Positions 1-6,136 of a stretch of DNA of 10,955 bases are shown here, piece by piece (the stretch's first letter is position 1; every line of letters begins with the position of its first letter). The DNA is from Bacteroidales bacterium UBA4353 (GTDB lineage: Bacteria > Bacteroidota > Bacteroidia > Bacteroidales > Paludibacteraceae), in the NCBI GenBank assembly GCA_002394025.1, contig DGSV01000058.1:1-10955 (forward strand), written 5' to 3'. The notes beneath the pieces are model-generated. The model was not told the DNA's origin, ran no database searches, and saw only the letters and a program-made list of their open reading frames with translations. Both the position numbers and the translations under genes were made by a program.

Positions 1-1
1 C

Positions 2-1441
2 ATGGGTGCCAACATCGGCACCACATTCACCGCATGGATCATGGTTCTCGGCGGAGGCTCTTTCGATTTGCGCATCGTAATTTATGCTACCATTGTAATT
101 GCCGTGGCATTCATTCATACGCGCAAGAACCCCAACATGGGTGATTTCCTGATGGGTCTTTCGCTCATGTTGCTCGGTCTGACGACACTCAAAATCAACG
201 CTGCAGAAATGCACCTTGACGAGATGAACGCAGTCCGCAACTTTTTCGTCTCCACCTCAAGCTGGGGCTATGGCAGCTATTTCCTCTATCTGCTGGTCGG
301 AGGTATTCTGACTTTTGCAGTACAATCATCGGCAGCCATCATGGCTATCACCATGACACTCTGCTCTGCCCACGTGCTGCCAGTAGATATGGGCATTGCG
401 CTGGTGATGGGTGAAAACATCGGCACCACCATAACATCAAACGTAGTGGCATTGTCGGCATCAATGCAGGCACGGCGAGCCGCATTAGCGCATTTGGTAT
501 TCAACGTCTTCGGTGTTATATGGGTGCTGTGCGTGTTCAGACCGTTCGTTGGAGAGATTTGCGCCCTGTGGAGCGTGGACTTCCAACCCGGAGTGCCTGC
601 CGACGTCTCACCCGACAGACTTAACGGCATCCTGGCTACGTTCCACACCCTGTTCAACCTCACTAACACGTTTATTCTCATTTGGTTTGTTCCGCAGTTG
701 GAAAAACTTGTAACAATAATTATTCCCACCAAGCCCGAGCAGAAAGAAAATGACAGTCAACTACACTTCATTTCTGGCGGACTAATGTCAACAAGCGAAC
801 TCTCAATCCTTCAGGCATGGAAAGAAGTGCATGTCTTTGCCGTGCGCACACAGCGCATGATGGGCATGGTACACGACCTCTTTAGTGAGCAAGATCAAAC
901 ACGGTTCACGCAAATCTACTCAAGAATAGAGAAATATGAAGGCATTTGTGACCGCATGGAGTACGAAATAGCGCAGTATCTCAGCCAAGTGGCAGACGGG
1001 CGGCTCAGCGAGCAGTCAAAACGCGAAGTGCAGAAAATGCTGCGTATCGTCAACGAACTCGAGTCGGTGGGCGACGCCAACTTCAACCTGTCGAGGTTCA
1101 TACGCCACAAGTTCGACGATAAAATCCAATATACCGACGAGCAGAACAAAAACTTCGAGCAGATGATTTACCTCGTCACCCAAGCCGAAACATACATGGT
1201 GTCAGCACTGGAACGCATTGACATCACGCCAAACGAATTCTACGAAATGACTAACATTGAAAATGAGATAAACAACTTCCGCGACGAACTCAAAAACCAA
1301 AACATGCGCGCCGTGACCGACAAAGAATACGGATACGCCGTCGGAGTCAACTACATGGACATCATTTGCGAACTTGAAAAAATGGCAGACTATATCATCA
1401 ACGTCAACGAAACAATCTACGAGCAAAAGCACGCCAAGTAA
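2..1441 (+). CDS. Na/Pi cotransporter family protein with C-terminal PhoU-like domain (5' truncated)
   Basis: Membrane protein expected to import inorganic phosphate with sodium across the inner membrane (NptA/PNaS family). The first visible residues, GANIGTT (2-8), are an internal family motif, so the ATG at the window edge is not the true start and the N-terminus, including the first QSS motif, lies upstream. The second repeat is complete: QSSAA at about 108-112 and GENIGTT at 137-143, within hydrophobic segments. Hydrophobic helices continue to about residue 235. From about 265 to the end the protein is hydrophilic, helical and rich in acidic and basic residues, matching the PhoU-like regulatory tail that many bacterial members carry. 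The gene ends with TAA at 1439-1441. The family call is secure from the paired motifs; phosphate as substrate is inferred from the family. Confidence 0.9.
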   Translation: MGANIGTTFTAWIMVLGGGSFDLRIVIYATIVIAVAFIHTRKNPNMGDFLMGLSLMLLGLTTLKINAAEMHLDEMNAVRNFFVSTSSWGYGSYFLYLLVGGILTFAVQSSAAIMAITMTLCSAHVLPVDMGIALVMGENIGTTITSNVVALSASMQARRAALAHLVFNVFGVIWVLCVFRPFVGEICALWSVDFQPGVPADVSPDRLNGILATFHTLFNLTNTFILIWFVPQLEKLVTIIIPTKPEQKENDSQLHFISGGLMSTSELSILQAWKEVHVFAVRTQRMMGMVHDLFSEQDQTRFTQIYSRIEKYEGICDRMEYEIAQYLSQVADGRLSEQSKREVQKMLRIVNELESVGDANFNLSRFIRHKFDDKIQYTDEQNKNFEQMIYLVTQAETYMVSALERIDITPNEFYEMTNIENEINNFRDELKNQNMRAVTDKEYGYAVGVNYMDIICELEKMADYIINVNETIYEQKHAK

Positions 1442-1608
1442 AACCACATCGCGCCAAGCTGCGCTTGCTCAATAAAAATAATACTTTAGGGAAAATTTTG
1501 GTAATCCTATTTGGAAAACGAACTAAACACAAGTGAAGATCTGTGTCTTTGAGCAAGGAAATTATGTGGGTATAATGACCGAGCGAAAAACATAAAGATG
1601 CATAAAGA
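1442..1608. other. Intergenic spacer between convergent genes
   Basis: About 167 bases between the phosphate cotransporter gene and the glnS terminator. It holds no convincing gene. A 73-residue minus-strand frame crosses it but runs into the cotransporter gene and resembles no family I recognise. A weak 5-bp hairpin (CAAGC/GCTTG) lies near 1454-1466 and has no U-tract. No clear terminator serving the cotransporter gene was found apart from the shared hairpin at 1609-1647. Confidence 0.5.
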
Positions 1609-1647
1609 AAACACTGGCGCGGCATGAATCATGTCGCGCCAGTGTTT
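1609..1647 (-). terminator. Strong hairpin terminator downstream of glnS, probably bidirectional
   Basis: The arms at 1609-1627 (AAACACTGGCGCGGCATGA) and 1629-1647 are complementary over 19 positions, with a single G-U wobble; the innermost bases form the loop. On the minus strand the hairpin starts 18 bases after the glnS stop codon and is followed by TTTTCTTT, the usual layout of an intrinsic terminator. On the plus strand the right arm ends in GTGTTTATT, so it may also stop transcripts from the phosphate cotransporter gene. Confidence 0.85.
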
Positions 1648-1664
1648 ATTGTATTCAAGAACTT

Positions 1665-3326
1665 TTATTTGTAATTGTTGTCCTTGAGTGATACTGTTCT
1701 GTTGAATATTGTTTTGCCGTTTTCGCTGTCAGGGTCAACACAGAAATATCCTATTTTTTGGAACTGGAATTTGTCGCCCGGTTTGGCATTGGCAAGGCAT
1801 GCTTCTACCTTAACACCATTAACGATTTGTAGTGATTCGGGGTTGAGCAGATCATGGAAGTCGCCTTCATAGATTCCCGGGTTCTCGTCGGTGAAGAGTC
1901 TGTCATAAAGTCTTACCTGAGCTTCGGCGGCATTGGCGATGTTTACCCAGTTGATTGTTGACTTAACCTTTCTGTTGCAGTCAGCCTCTCCGGTTTTTGT
2001 GTTGGGAATAAATTCGCAGTGTACAGCTGTCACGTTTCCATATTGGTCTGTATCGGCTCCTGTGCAACGTACGATATATGCGCCTTTGAGGCGTACTTCA
2101 CGGCCTTCTGTGAGTCGGAAGAATGACTTGGGAGCGTCGGGCATATAGTCGTCGCGCTCAATATAGAGTTCGCGGCTGAACGTTATCTCGCGAGTACCGA
2201 GTTCAGGATTATCGGGGTTGTTCTCGATGATGAGTTGTTCTGTCTGCCCCTCGGGATAGTTATCAACGATGAGTTTTATGGGTTTCATGATAGCCATGAC
2301 GCGTGGTGTGTTGGCTTTGAGATTTTCGCGGCAGCAGTGTTCCAGTAGTCCTACGTCAATCACTCCCTCAACTTTGGTATATCCTATGCGACTTATGAAG
2401 TCGTGTATTGCTTGTGGGGTGTAGCCTCGGCGTCGTAACCCGCATATTGTCGGCATACGGGGGTCGTCCCATCCGGCAACAACTCCTTCTTTGACGAGTT
2501 GCAGCATCTTGCGTTTCGACATCACGGTATATGTGATGTTGAGCCTATTGAACTCGTACTGATGTGGGCGGTAGTCGCTATCGGCAAATTGGTCTATGAA
2601 CCAGTCGTAGAGAGGTCTGTGGACCACAAATTCCAAGGTGCAAATACTATGTGTCACTCCCTCGAAGTAGTCGCTCTGACCATGTGCGAAGTCGTACATG
2701 GGGTAGGCTTTCCATTTTGTGCCGGTGCGGTGATGAGGGTGAGAGGTGATGATGCGGTACATGATGGGGTCGCGGAAATGCATATTGCTGTTGGCCATAT
2801 CTATCTTGGCACGCAGTACCATGGCTCCTTCAGGTATTTCTCCGGAGTTCATCTTTTCGAATAACGCAAGGTTTTCCTCAATAGGTCTGTTGCGATAAGG
2901 ACTTTCTATGCCCGGTTGTGTAGGCGTACCTTTCTGCTCCGCAATCTGTTCCGCAGTCTGCTCGTCAACGTATGCCTTGCCTTCTTTAATAAAGCGTATG
3001 GCAAGGTCGTAGAGTTGGTCAAAATAGTCTGAAGCGTAATAAACATTACCCCACTGATATCCCAGCCATTTGATGTCCTCCATAATCGAGTCCACATATT
3101 CCGTATCCTCCTTGGCGGGGTTGGTGTCGTCAAAACGGAGGTTGCAAACACCGCCGAAGCGGCGGGCGATATCGAAATCCATGCATATTGCCTTGGCATG
3201 ACCTATATGCAGATAGCCATTGGGCTCTGGCGGAAAACGTGTCTGCACACGACCGGAATTGACACCATTTTTTATGTCGTTATCAACGATTTGTTCAATG
3301 AAATTAAGACTACGTTCTTCAGCCAT
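1665..3326 (-). CDS. glnS: Glutaminyl-tRNA synthetase
   Basis: Class I aminoacyl-tRNA synthetase that charges tRNA-Gln with glutamine using ATP, in the cytosol. The 553-residue length matches the usual GlnRS size (E. coli about 554). The ATP-binding HIGH motif is at residues 40-43, within PEPNGYLHIGH, and the second signature, MSKRK, is at 269-273. FDDTNP (65-70) and the YDFAHGQSDYFEGVTHS region (about 211-227) are GlnRS-type rather than bacterial GluRS-type. The C-terminal portion from about 340 corresponds to the two beta-barrel anticodon-binding domains. The start at 3326 gives an N-terminus aligned with the family and sits about 28 bases below the predicted transcription start. The gene is divergent from pyrE and has its own promoter and terminator, so it is probably monocistronic. 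Confidence 0.97.
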   Translation of the reverse strand: MAEERSLNFIEQIVDNDIKNGVNSGRVQTRFPPEPNGYLHIGHAKAICMDFDIARRFGGVCNLRFDDTNPAKEDTEYVDSIMEDIKWLGYQWGNVYYASDYFDQLYDLAIRFIKEGKAYVDEQTAEQIAEQKGTPTQPGIESPYRNRPIEENLALFEKMNSGEIPEGAMVLRAKIDMANSNMHFRDPIMYRIITSHPHHRTGTKWKAYPMYDFAHGQSDYFEGVTHSICTLEFVVHRPLYDWFIDQFADSDYRPHQYEFNRLNITYTVMSKRKMLQLVKEGVVAGWDDPRMPTICGLRRRGYTPQAIHDFISRIGYTKVEGVIDVGLLEHCCRENLKANTPRVMAIMKPIKLIVDNYPEGQTEQLIIENNPDNPELGTREITFSRELYIERDDYMPDAPKSFFRLTEGREVRLKGAYIVRCTGADTDQYGNVTAVHCEFIPNTKTGEADCNRKVKSTINWVNIANAAEAQVRLYDRLFTDENPGIYEGDFHDLLNPESLQIVNGVKVEACLANAKPGDKFQFQKIGYFCVDPDSENGKTIFNRTVSLKDNNYK

Positions 3327-3352
3327 AGTGATTATTGTTTTTAGTGATTATT
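3326..3352 (-). repeat. 11-base direct repeat in the glnS leader
   Basis: On the minus strand AATAATCACTA occurs twice, at 3352-3342 and 3336-3326, with a 16-base period. The second copy ends on the A of the glnS start codon. The two copies fill almost the entire predicted 5' leader. Function unknown; it may be a simple duplication. Confidence 0.7.
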
Positions 3353-3360
3353 TACTGTTA

Positions 3361-3394
3361 CAAAATTAGTGTTTTTTGTTGAAATATACAACAA
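3361..3394 (-). promoter_or_regulatory. Predicted glnS promoter (Bacteroidetes type)
   Basis: Read on the minus strand, TTGTTG (3394-3389) is followed after 20 bases by TAATTTTG (3368-3361), a full match to the Bacteroidetes -7 consensus TAnnTTTG with a suitable -33 element. Predicted transcription start is near 3354, giving a leader of about 28 bases. The -33 element lies in a small inverted repeat, TTGTTG-7 nt-CAACAA (3376-3394), that could be an operator or chance. Confidence 0.65.
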
Positions 3395-3440
3395 TGGCAT
3401 ATTGATAGCGAAAAAATGTTACAAAAAATAGATACAACTA

Positions 3441-3471
3441 TTGTGTATTTGAAAAATTATTCACAATTTTG
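3441..3471 (+). promoter_or_regulatory. Possible pyrE promoter
   Basis: TTG at 3441-3443 is followed after 20 bases by CAATTTTG (3464-3471), which differs from the Bacteroidetes TAnnTTTG consensus only in its first base. It would give a leader of about 45 bases before the ATG at 3523. The surrounding 3327-3522 region is very AT-rich, so other weak matches exist and this one is tentative. Confidence 0.35.
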
Positions 3472-3522
3472 TACCGAGAAATTTTGCTTTTTCGATTATA
3501 ACTTTTATTAATTTGTTATATC

Positions 3523-4224
3523 ATGGTACTTAAGGAATTAGCTGATATTGTAGCCGAATATTTGGTCAGTATCAAGGCTGTGAAGATACAACCCAACAAT
3601 AGTTTTACTCTTGCCAATGGTTGGCATGCTCCCGTTTATTGCGATACTCGTAAGGCTTTGTCCAATCCGCGTCTGCGCGCTTTTATCAAGTCAGAGTTGT
3701 CGCGTATTATCCTTGAGCAATATCCTGAAGTAGAGGTTATTGCCGGTTTGTCGTCGGGCTCTTTGGTACAGGCTGTTCTTGTGGCTGACATTCTCGGTTT
3801 GCCATTCGTATATGTTCGTTCAAAACCCAAAGATCATGGTCTAGAGAACCTGATAGAGGGCGACCTGAAGCCTCACCAGAAAGTTGTTGTTATTGAGGAT
3901 ATTATCACTACCGGAGCTAATTGCTTGAAAGCTGTCGAAGCATTGCGCAAAGATGGCGCCACGGTGCTTGGCGCGATAGGTGTCTTCACATACGGTTTTG
4001 CCCTTTCCGAAGATGCTTTTGACCAAGCCGATGTGGAACTTACCACACTTTGCGACTTTGAGTCGGTCATGCAACATTCGCTTGATGTAAAGCATATTAC
4101 TTCCGATGAGGTGCGGATGCTCACCCAGTGGCACCAATCACCCGAATCTTGGAGCGCGGCGTATGAAGATCGTCAGAAACAAATCAGAACGGCGGAATCG
4201 AAACCTAAAAAAACAAAAAAATAA
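3523..4224 (+). CDS. pyrE: Orotate phosphoribosyltransferase
   Basis: Transfers the phosphoribosyl group of PRPP to orotate to give orotidine 5'-phosphate, the fifth step of de novo UMP synthesis, in the cytosol. The PRPP-binding signature VVVIEDIITTGAN is at residues 121-133, and the N-terminal substrate region contains the family pattern NGWHAPVYCDTRKAL (about 33-47). The flexible catalytic loop region with RSKPKDHG lies near 100-107. At 233 residues it is about 20 longer than typical bacterial PyrE (about 213); the excess is a lysine-rich C-terminal tail (ESKPKKTKK) encoded by A-rich DNA. The start at 3523 gives a normal N-terminus. It is followed at 52 bases by the SRPBCC gene, probably co-transcribed. 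Confidence 0.95.
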   Translation: MVLKELADIVAEYLVSIKAVKIQPNNSFTLANGWHAPVYCDTRKALSNPRLRAFIKSELSRIILEQYPEVEVIAGLSSGSLVQAVLVADILGLPFVYVRSKPKDHGLENLIEGDLKPHQKVVVIEDIITTGANCLKAVEALRKDGATVLGAIGVFTYGFALSEDAFDQADVELTTLCDFESVMQHSLDVKHITSDEVRMLTQWHQSPESWSAAYEDRQKQIRTAESKPKKTKK

Positions 4225-4230
4225 AATATC

Positions 4231-4254
4231 AATAGGACGCAAAGGCGTCCTATT
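4231..4254 (-). terminator. Perfect 10-bp hairpin between pyrE and the SRPBCC gene
   Basis: AATAGGACGC (4231-4240) and GCGTCCTATT (4245-4254) pair perfectly around an AAAG loop. On the plus strand the stem is followed by CGTTACT, a poor U-tract, so termination after pyrE may be partial. On the minus strand it is followed by GATATTTTATTTTTTTG, a good U-rich tail, so it is better placed to stop leftward transcription coming from the DUF389 gene. It also lies 22 bases before the SRPBCC start codon and could influence that gene's expression. Confidence 0.65.
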
Positions 4255-4276
4255 CGTTACTAAAAACAGGTACGTC

Positions 4277-4705
4277 ATGAGCGAAACGACTTATACCAGT
4301 AAGATAGTCAGCGTCAGTCATTCTGATAATGATGTGTATAGGATATTGAGCAATCCGGAAAATCTTCGTCCCCTATTGTCTTCTGTTCCTGAATCGGAAT
4401 TTGTTGATAGCGTGGATGTTGACGCTGATTCTATACGTGTCATGACCAAGCAGTTTGGCGAGGTGGTGATGCGTGTTGTTGACAGGGAAGAGAATAAGAC
4501 GGTGAAATTCGCTGCCGATAATAGTCCTGTGCCGATGAATTTCTGGATACAACTTAAGAGCACCGGTGATGCCGCCACCGCTTTGCGCCTTACGCTGCGT
4601 GCCGAGTTGCCAATGATGCTCAAGATGCTTGCCGGTGACAAAATTGACAAGGGTATTGACCGCATGGCAGATGTGCTCACGGCGTTACCCTACGACAAGC
4701 TTTGA
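4277..4705 (+). CDS. SRPBCC-fold (START/polyketide cyclase-like) small protein
   Basis: A 142-residue protein resembling Bacteroidetes SRPBCC-family proteins, a helix-grip fold with a hydrophobic cavity that usually binds a small lipophilic ligand. Its ligand and reaction are unknown. Features fitting the fold are the N-terminal strand (YTSKIVSVSHSDNDVYRILSN), a helix and loop with PENLRPLL (about 27-34), alternating strands in the middle, and a C-terminal amphipathic helix (about 110-136). There is no signal peptide, so it should be cytosolic. I chose the ATG at 4277 because an upstream in-frame extension to 4106 overlaps pyrE in another frame, crosses the hairpin and is low-complexity and basic. 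The gene lies just after pyrE, an arrangement I recall as common in Bacteroidales, and ends 5 bases from the convergent DUF389 gene. Confidence 0.8.
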   Translation: MSETTYTSKIVSVSHSDNDVYRILSNPENLRPLLSSVPESEFVDSVDVDADSIRVMTKQFGEVVMRVVDREENKTVKFAADNSPVPMNFWIQLKSTGDAATALRLTLRAELPMMLKMLAGDKIDKGIDRMADVLTALPYDKL

Positions 4706-4710
4706 GTGTG

Positions 4711-6030
4711 TTATAACCTATTAAAAACCACCTTTACGCTGTCGCCGCCAAGGCGCAGTGTGAGCCATTTTTCCACCATTTTCCGATTAACTTTTTTAGC
4801 GTCGCGCACATCCACGATTGCTATTGTATAATGCTGTGCGTCAGAACTGTTAGCGGCAGCAAGTGATAGTGCTTCGGCTTCGGGGCATATCAATTGCAGT
4901 TCTTCGGTAATCTCGTTAGCGGTATCATCGAAACGGTGATAGTATGCCATTTCGTCGTTGAGGTGTGTTATCGTCTTTTTCTGGTTTTCAATAGTTATCT
5001 GCATTTTTTCCTCGTTTTTATTTAGTTGCTTATTGGCAGAGTATAGACTGTCGGTGCGGCTGCCCTGTATTATTTCCAGCGAGTATGCTGATAGTCCATA
5101 GTCCTTAAGACGTTCCGTAGCTTGTTCGATATTTTCTTGTTTGATTTCATTGCCGATGACCACAACGCTCAAGCGTTTGTCGGTTCGGTTAATACTATGA
5201 TTGATAACCACAGAACCGGGTCTGCTGATCTGTTCGTTGATAAATATTTCCGCCTGTGTTTCTTTTAGGCTTTGCTGAACGATATTGAATGTCATTATAC
5301 CCGCTGGTATAATGGTGGCGATGACTATTGCAATAGCTATCCTTTTGGTCCGCAGTGCTTTGGCGCTTGACGTGACTTGTATGTAGTCGAATCGCATGAA
5401 GCGTATGCCAACGTATGTTGCGCCGCAGATGAATACTGTATTGATAAAGAACAGATAGAAAGCTCCGAGGAAGAATTGCCATTGCATTGTTGCCAATCCG
5501 TACCCCGCGGTGCATAGCGGTGGCATTAGCGCTGTTGCTATCGCCACTCCGGGTATTACGTTATTCCCCCGGTCGTAGTTTGCCGTTGCCACTATTCCCG
5601 CCGCGCCGCCACAGAGGGCTATCATTACATCGTAAAGAGTAGGCGAGGTGCGTGCCAAAAGTTCCGACTGAGCCTCGTTGAGGGGGGAGATGAGAAAATA
5701 TATCGTTGCCGTGATGATGCTCACCAAGGTGGCGAACGCGAAGTTCATGCCGGCACGCTTGAGAAGGTCATAGTCATTGATACCAAGCCCCAAGCCCATT
5801 CCAAGGATAGGCCCCATAAGAGGCGAGATGAGCATGGCGCCGATAATCACTGCCGTGGAATTGACATTGAGCCCCAGAGAGGCTATGAATATGGCGAAGA
5901 TAAGCACCCAGATACTGGGACCGGAAAAAACGGAACTCTCACTGATAGACTTAATTGTAGCCTGTTTGCGGTCGTCGTCAACGCTGAACGAAAGATGATT
6001 GCGAAGAAACTCTGCCAAAGTTTGTTTCAT
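4711..6030 (-). CDS. DUF389 domain integral membrane protein (TIGR00341-like)
   Basis: Inner-membrane protein of unknown function, 439 residues from the chosen start. A short cytosolic N-terminus (1-36) precedes the DUF389 core of about six hydrophobic segments between 38 and 203, with the family's small-residue motifs VIIGAMLISPLMGPILGMGLG (split at about 61-81), GGAAGIVA (141-148) and IATALMPPLCTAGYG (164-178). A further membrane segment follows at about 230-252. The C-terminal 185 residues are hydrophilic: a folded region (about 268-323), a probable coiled coil (about 330-356) and a last alpha/beta stretch. I chose the ATG at 6030 because the longer frame beginning at 6114 adds 28 basic residues spanning the predicted promoter motif. 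It is divergent from valS and convergent with the SRPBCC gene. Confidence 0.85.
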   Translation of the reverse strand: MKQTLAEFLRNHLSFSVDDDRKQATIKSISESSVFSGPSIWVLIFAIFIASLGLNVNSTAVIIGAMLISPLMGPILGMGLGLGINDYDLLKRAGMNFAFATLVSIITATIYFLISPLNEAQSELLARTSPTLYDVMIALCGGAAGIVATANYDRGNNVIPGVAIATALMPPLCTAGYGLATMQWQFFLGAFYLFFINTVFICGATYVGIRFMRFDYIQVTSSAKALRTKRIAIAIVIATIIPAGIMTFNIVQQSLKETQAEIFINEQISRPGSVVINHSINRTDKRLSVVVIGNEIKQENIEQATERLKDYGLSAYSLEIIQGSRTDSLYSANKQLNKNEEKMQITIENQKKTITHLNDEMAYYHRFDDTANEITEELQLICPEAEALSLAAANSSDAQHYTIAIVDVRDAKKVNRKMVEKWLTLRLGGDSVKVVFNRL

Positions 6031-6047
6031 AAGCACTGATTTTTGGG

Positions 6048-6055
6048 CAAATATA
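6048..6055 (-). promoter_or_regulatory. Predicted -7 element for the DUF389 gene
   Basis: On the minus strand TATATTTG (6055-6048) matches the Bacteroidetes -7 consensus TAnnTTTG. I see no good TTG-type -33 element at the right spacing. Transcription would begin near 6041, giving a very short leader before the ATG at 6030, which supports that start over the upstream one. Confidence 0.5.
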
Positions 6056-6069
6056 CAAAAAAAAATTCG

Positions 6070-6077
6070 TAACTTTG
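6070..6077 (+). promoter_or_regulatory. Predicted -7 element for valS
   Basis: TAACTTTG (6070-6077) matches the Bacteroidetes -7 consensus TAnnTTTG. A possible -33 element, TTTTG at 6041-6045, is 24 bases upstream, slightly longer than the usual 19-21. The leader to the valS ATG would be about 53 bases. It lies back-to-back with the -7 element of the DUF389 gene. Confidence 0.55.
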
Positions 6078-6136
6078 CATTATTATGCCGTTTCGTGCTC
6101 GTGCGTTTCGGCAATATTTCTTAACACAGTGTAATT

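Noticed and set aside
1454..1466. Small hairpin CAAGC/GCTTG after the phosphate cotransporter gene
   Set aside because: Only 5 bp with a 3-base loop and no U-tract; too weak to call a terminator.
1404..1625. 73-residue minus-strand frame in the spacer after the phosphate cotransporter gene
   Set aside because: Overlaps the cotransporter 3' end, and its ATG lies inside the glnS terminator hairpin; no recognisable family.
1609..1647. Long inverted repeat considered as a mobile-element end or attachment site
   Set aside because: Position just after glnS, the short loop and the T-rich tail fit a terminator; there is no transposase or target duplication.
2499..2864. 121-residue plus-strand frame within glnS
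   Set aside because: Antisense to well-conserved GlnRS motifs; no independent support.
3376..3394. TTGTTG/CAACAA inverted repeat as a regulator operator
   Set aside because: Only 6-bp arms in very AT-rich DNA; can easily arise by chance, so kept only as a note under the promoter.
4106..4276. Upstream extension of the SRPBCC frame to an ATG at 4106
   Set aside because: It overlaps pyrE out of frame, reads through the hairpin, and encodes a basic low-complexity stretch; the ATG at 4277 gives a normal SRPBCC N-terminus.
6031..6114. Longer DUF389 start at 6114
   Set aside because: The extra 28 residues are basic and unlike the family, and the region holds predicted promoter elements for both genes.
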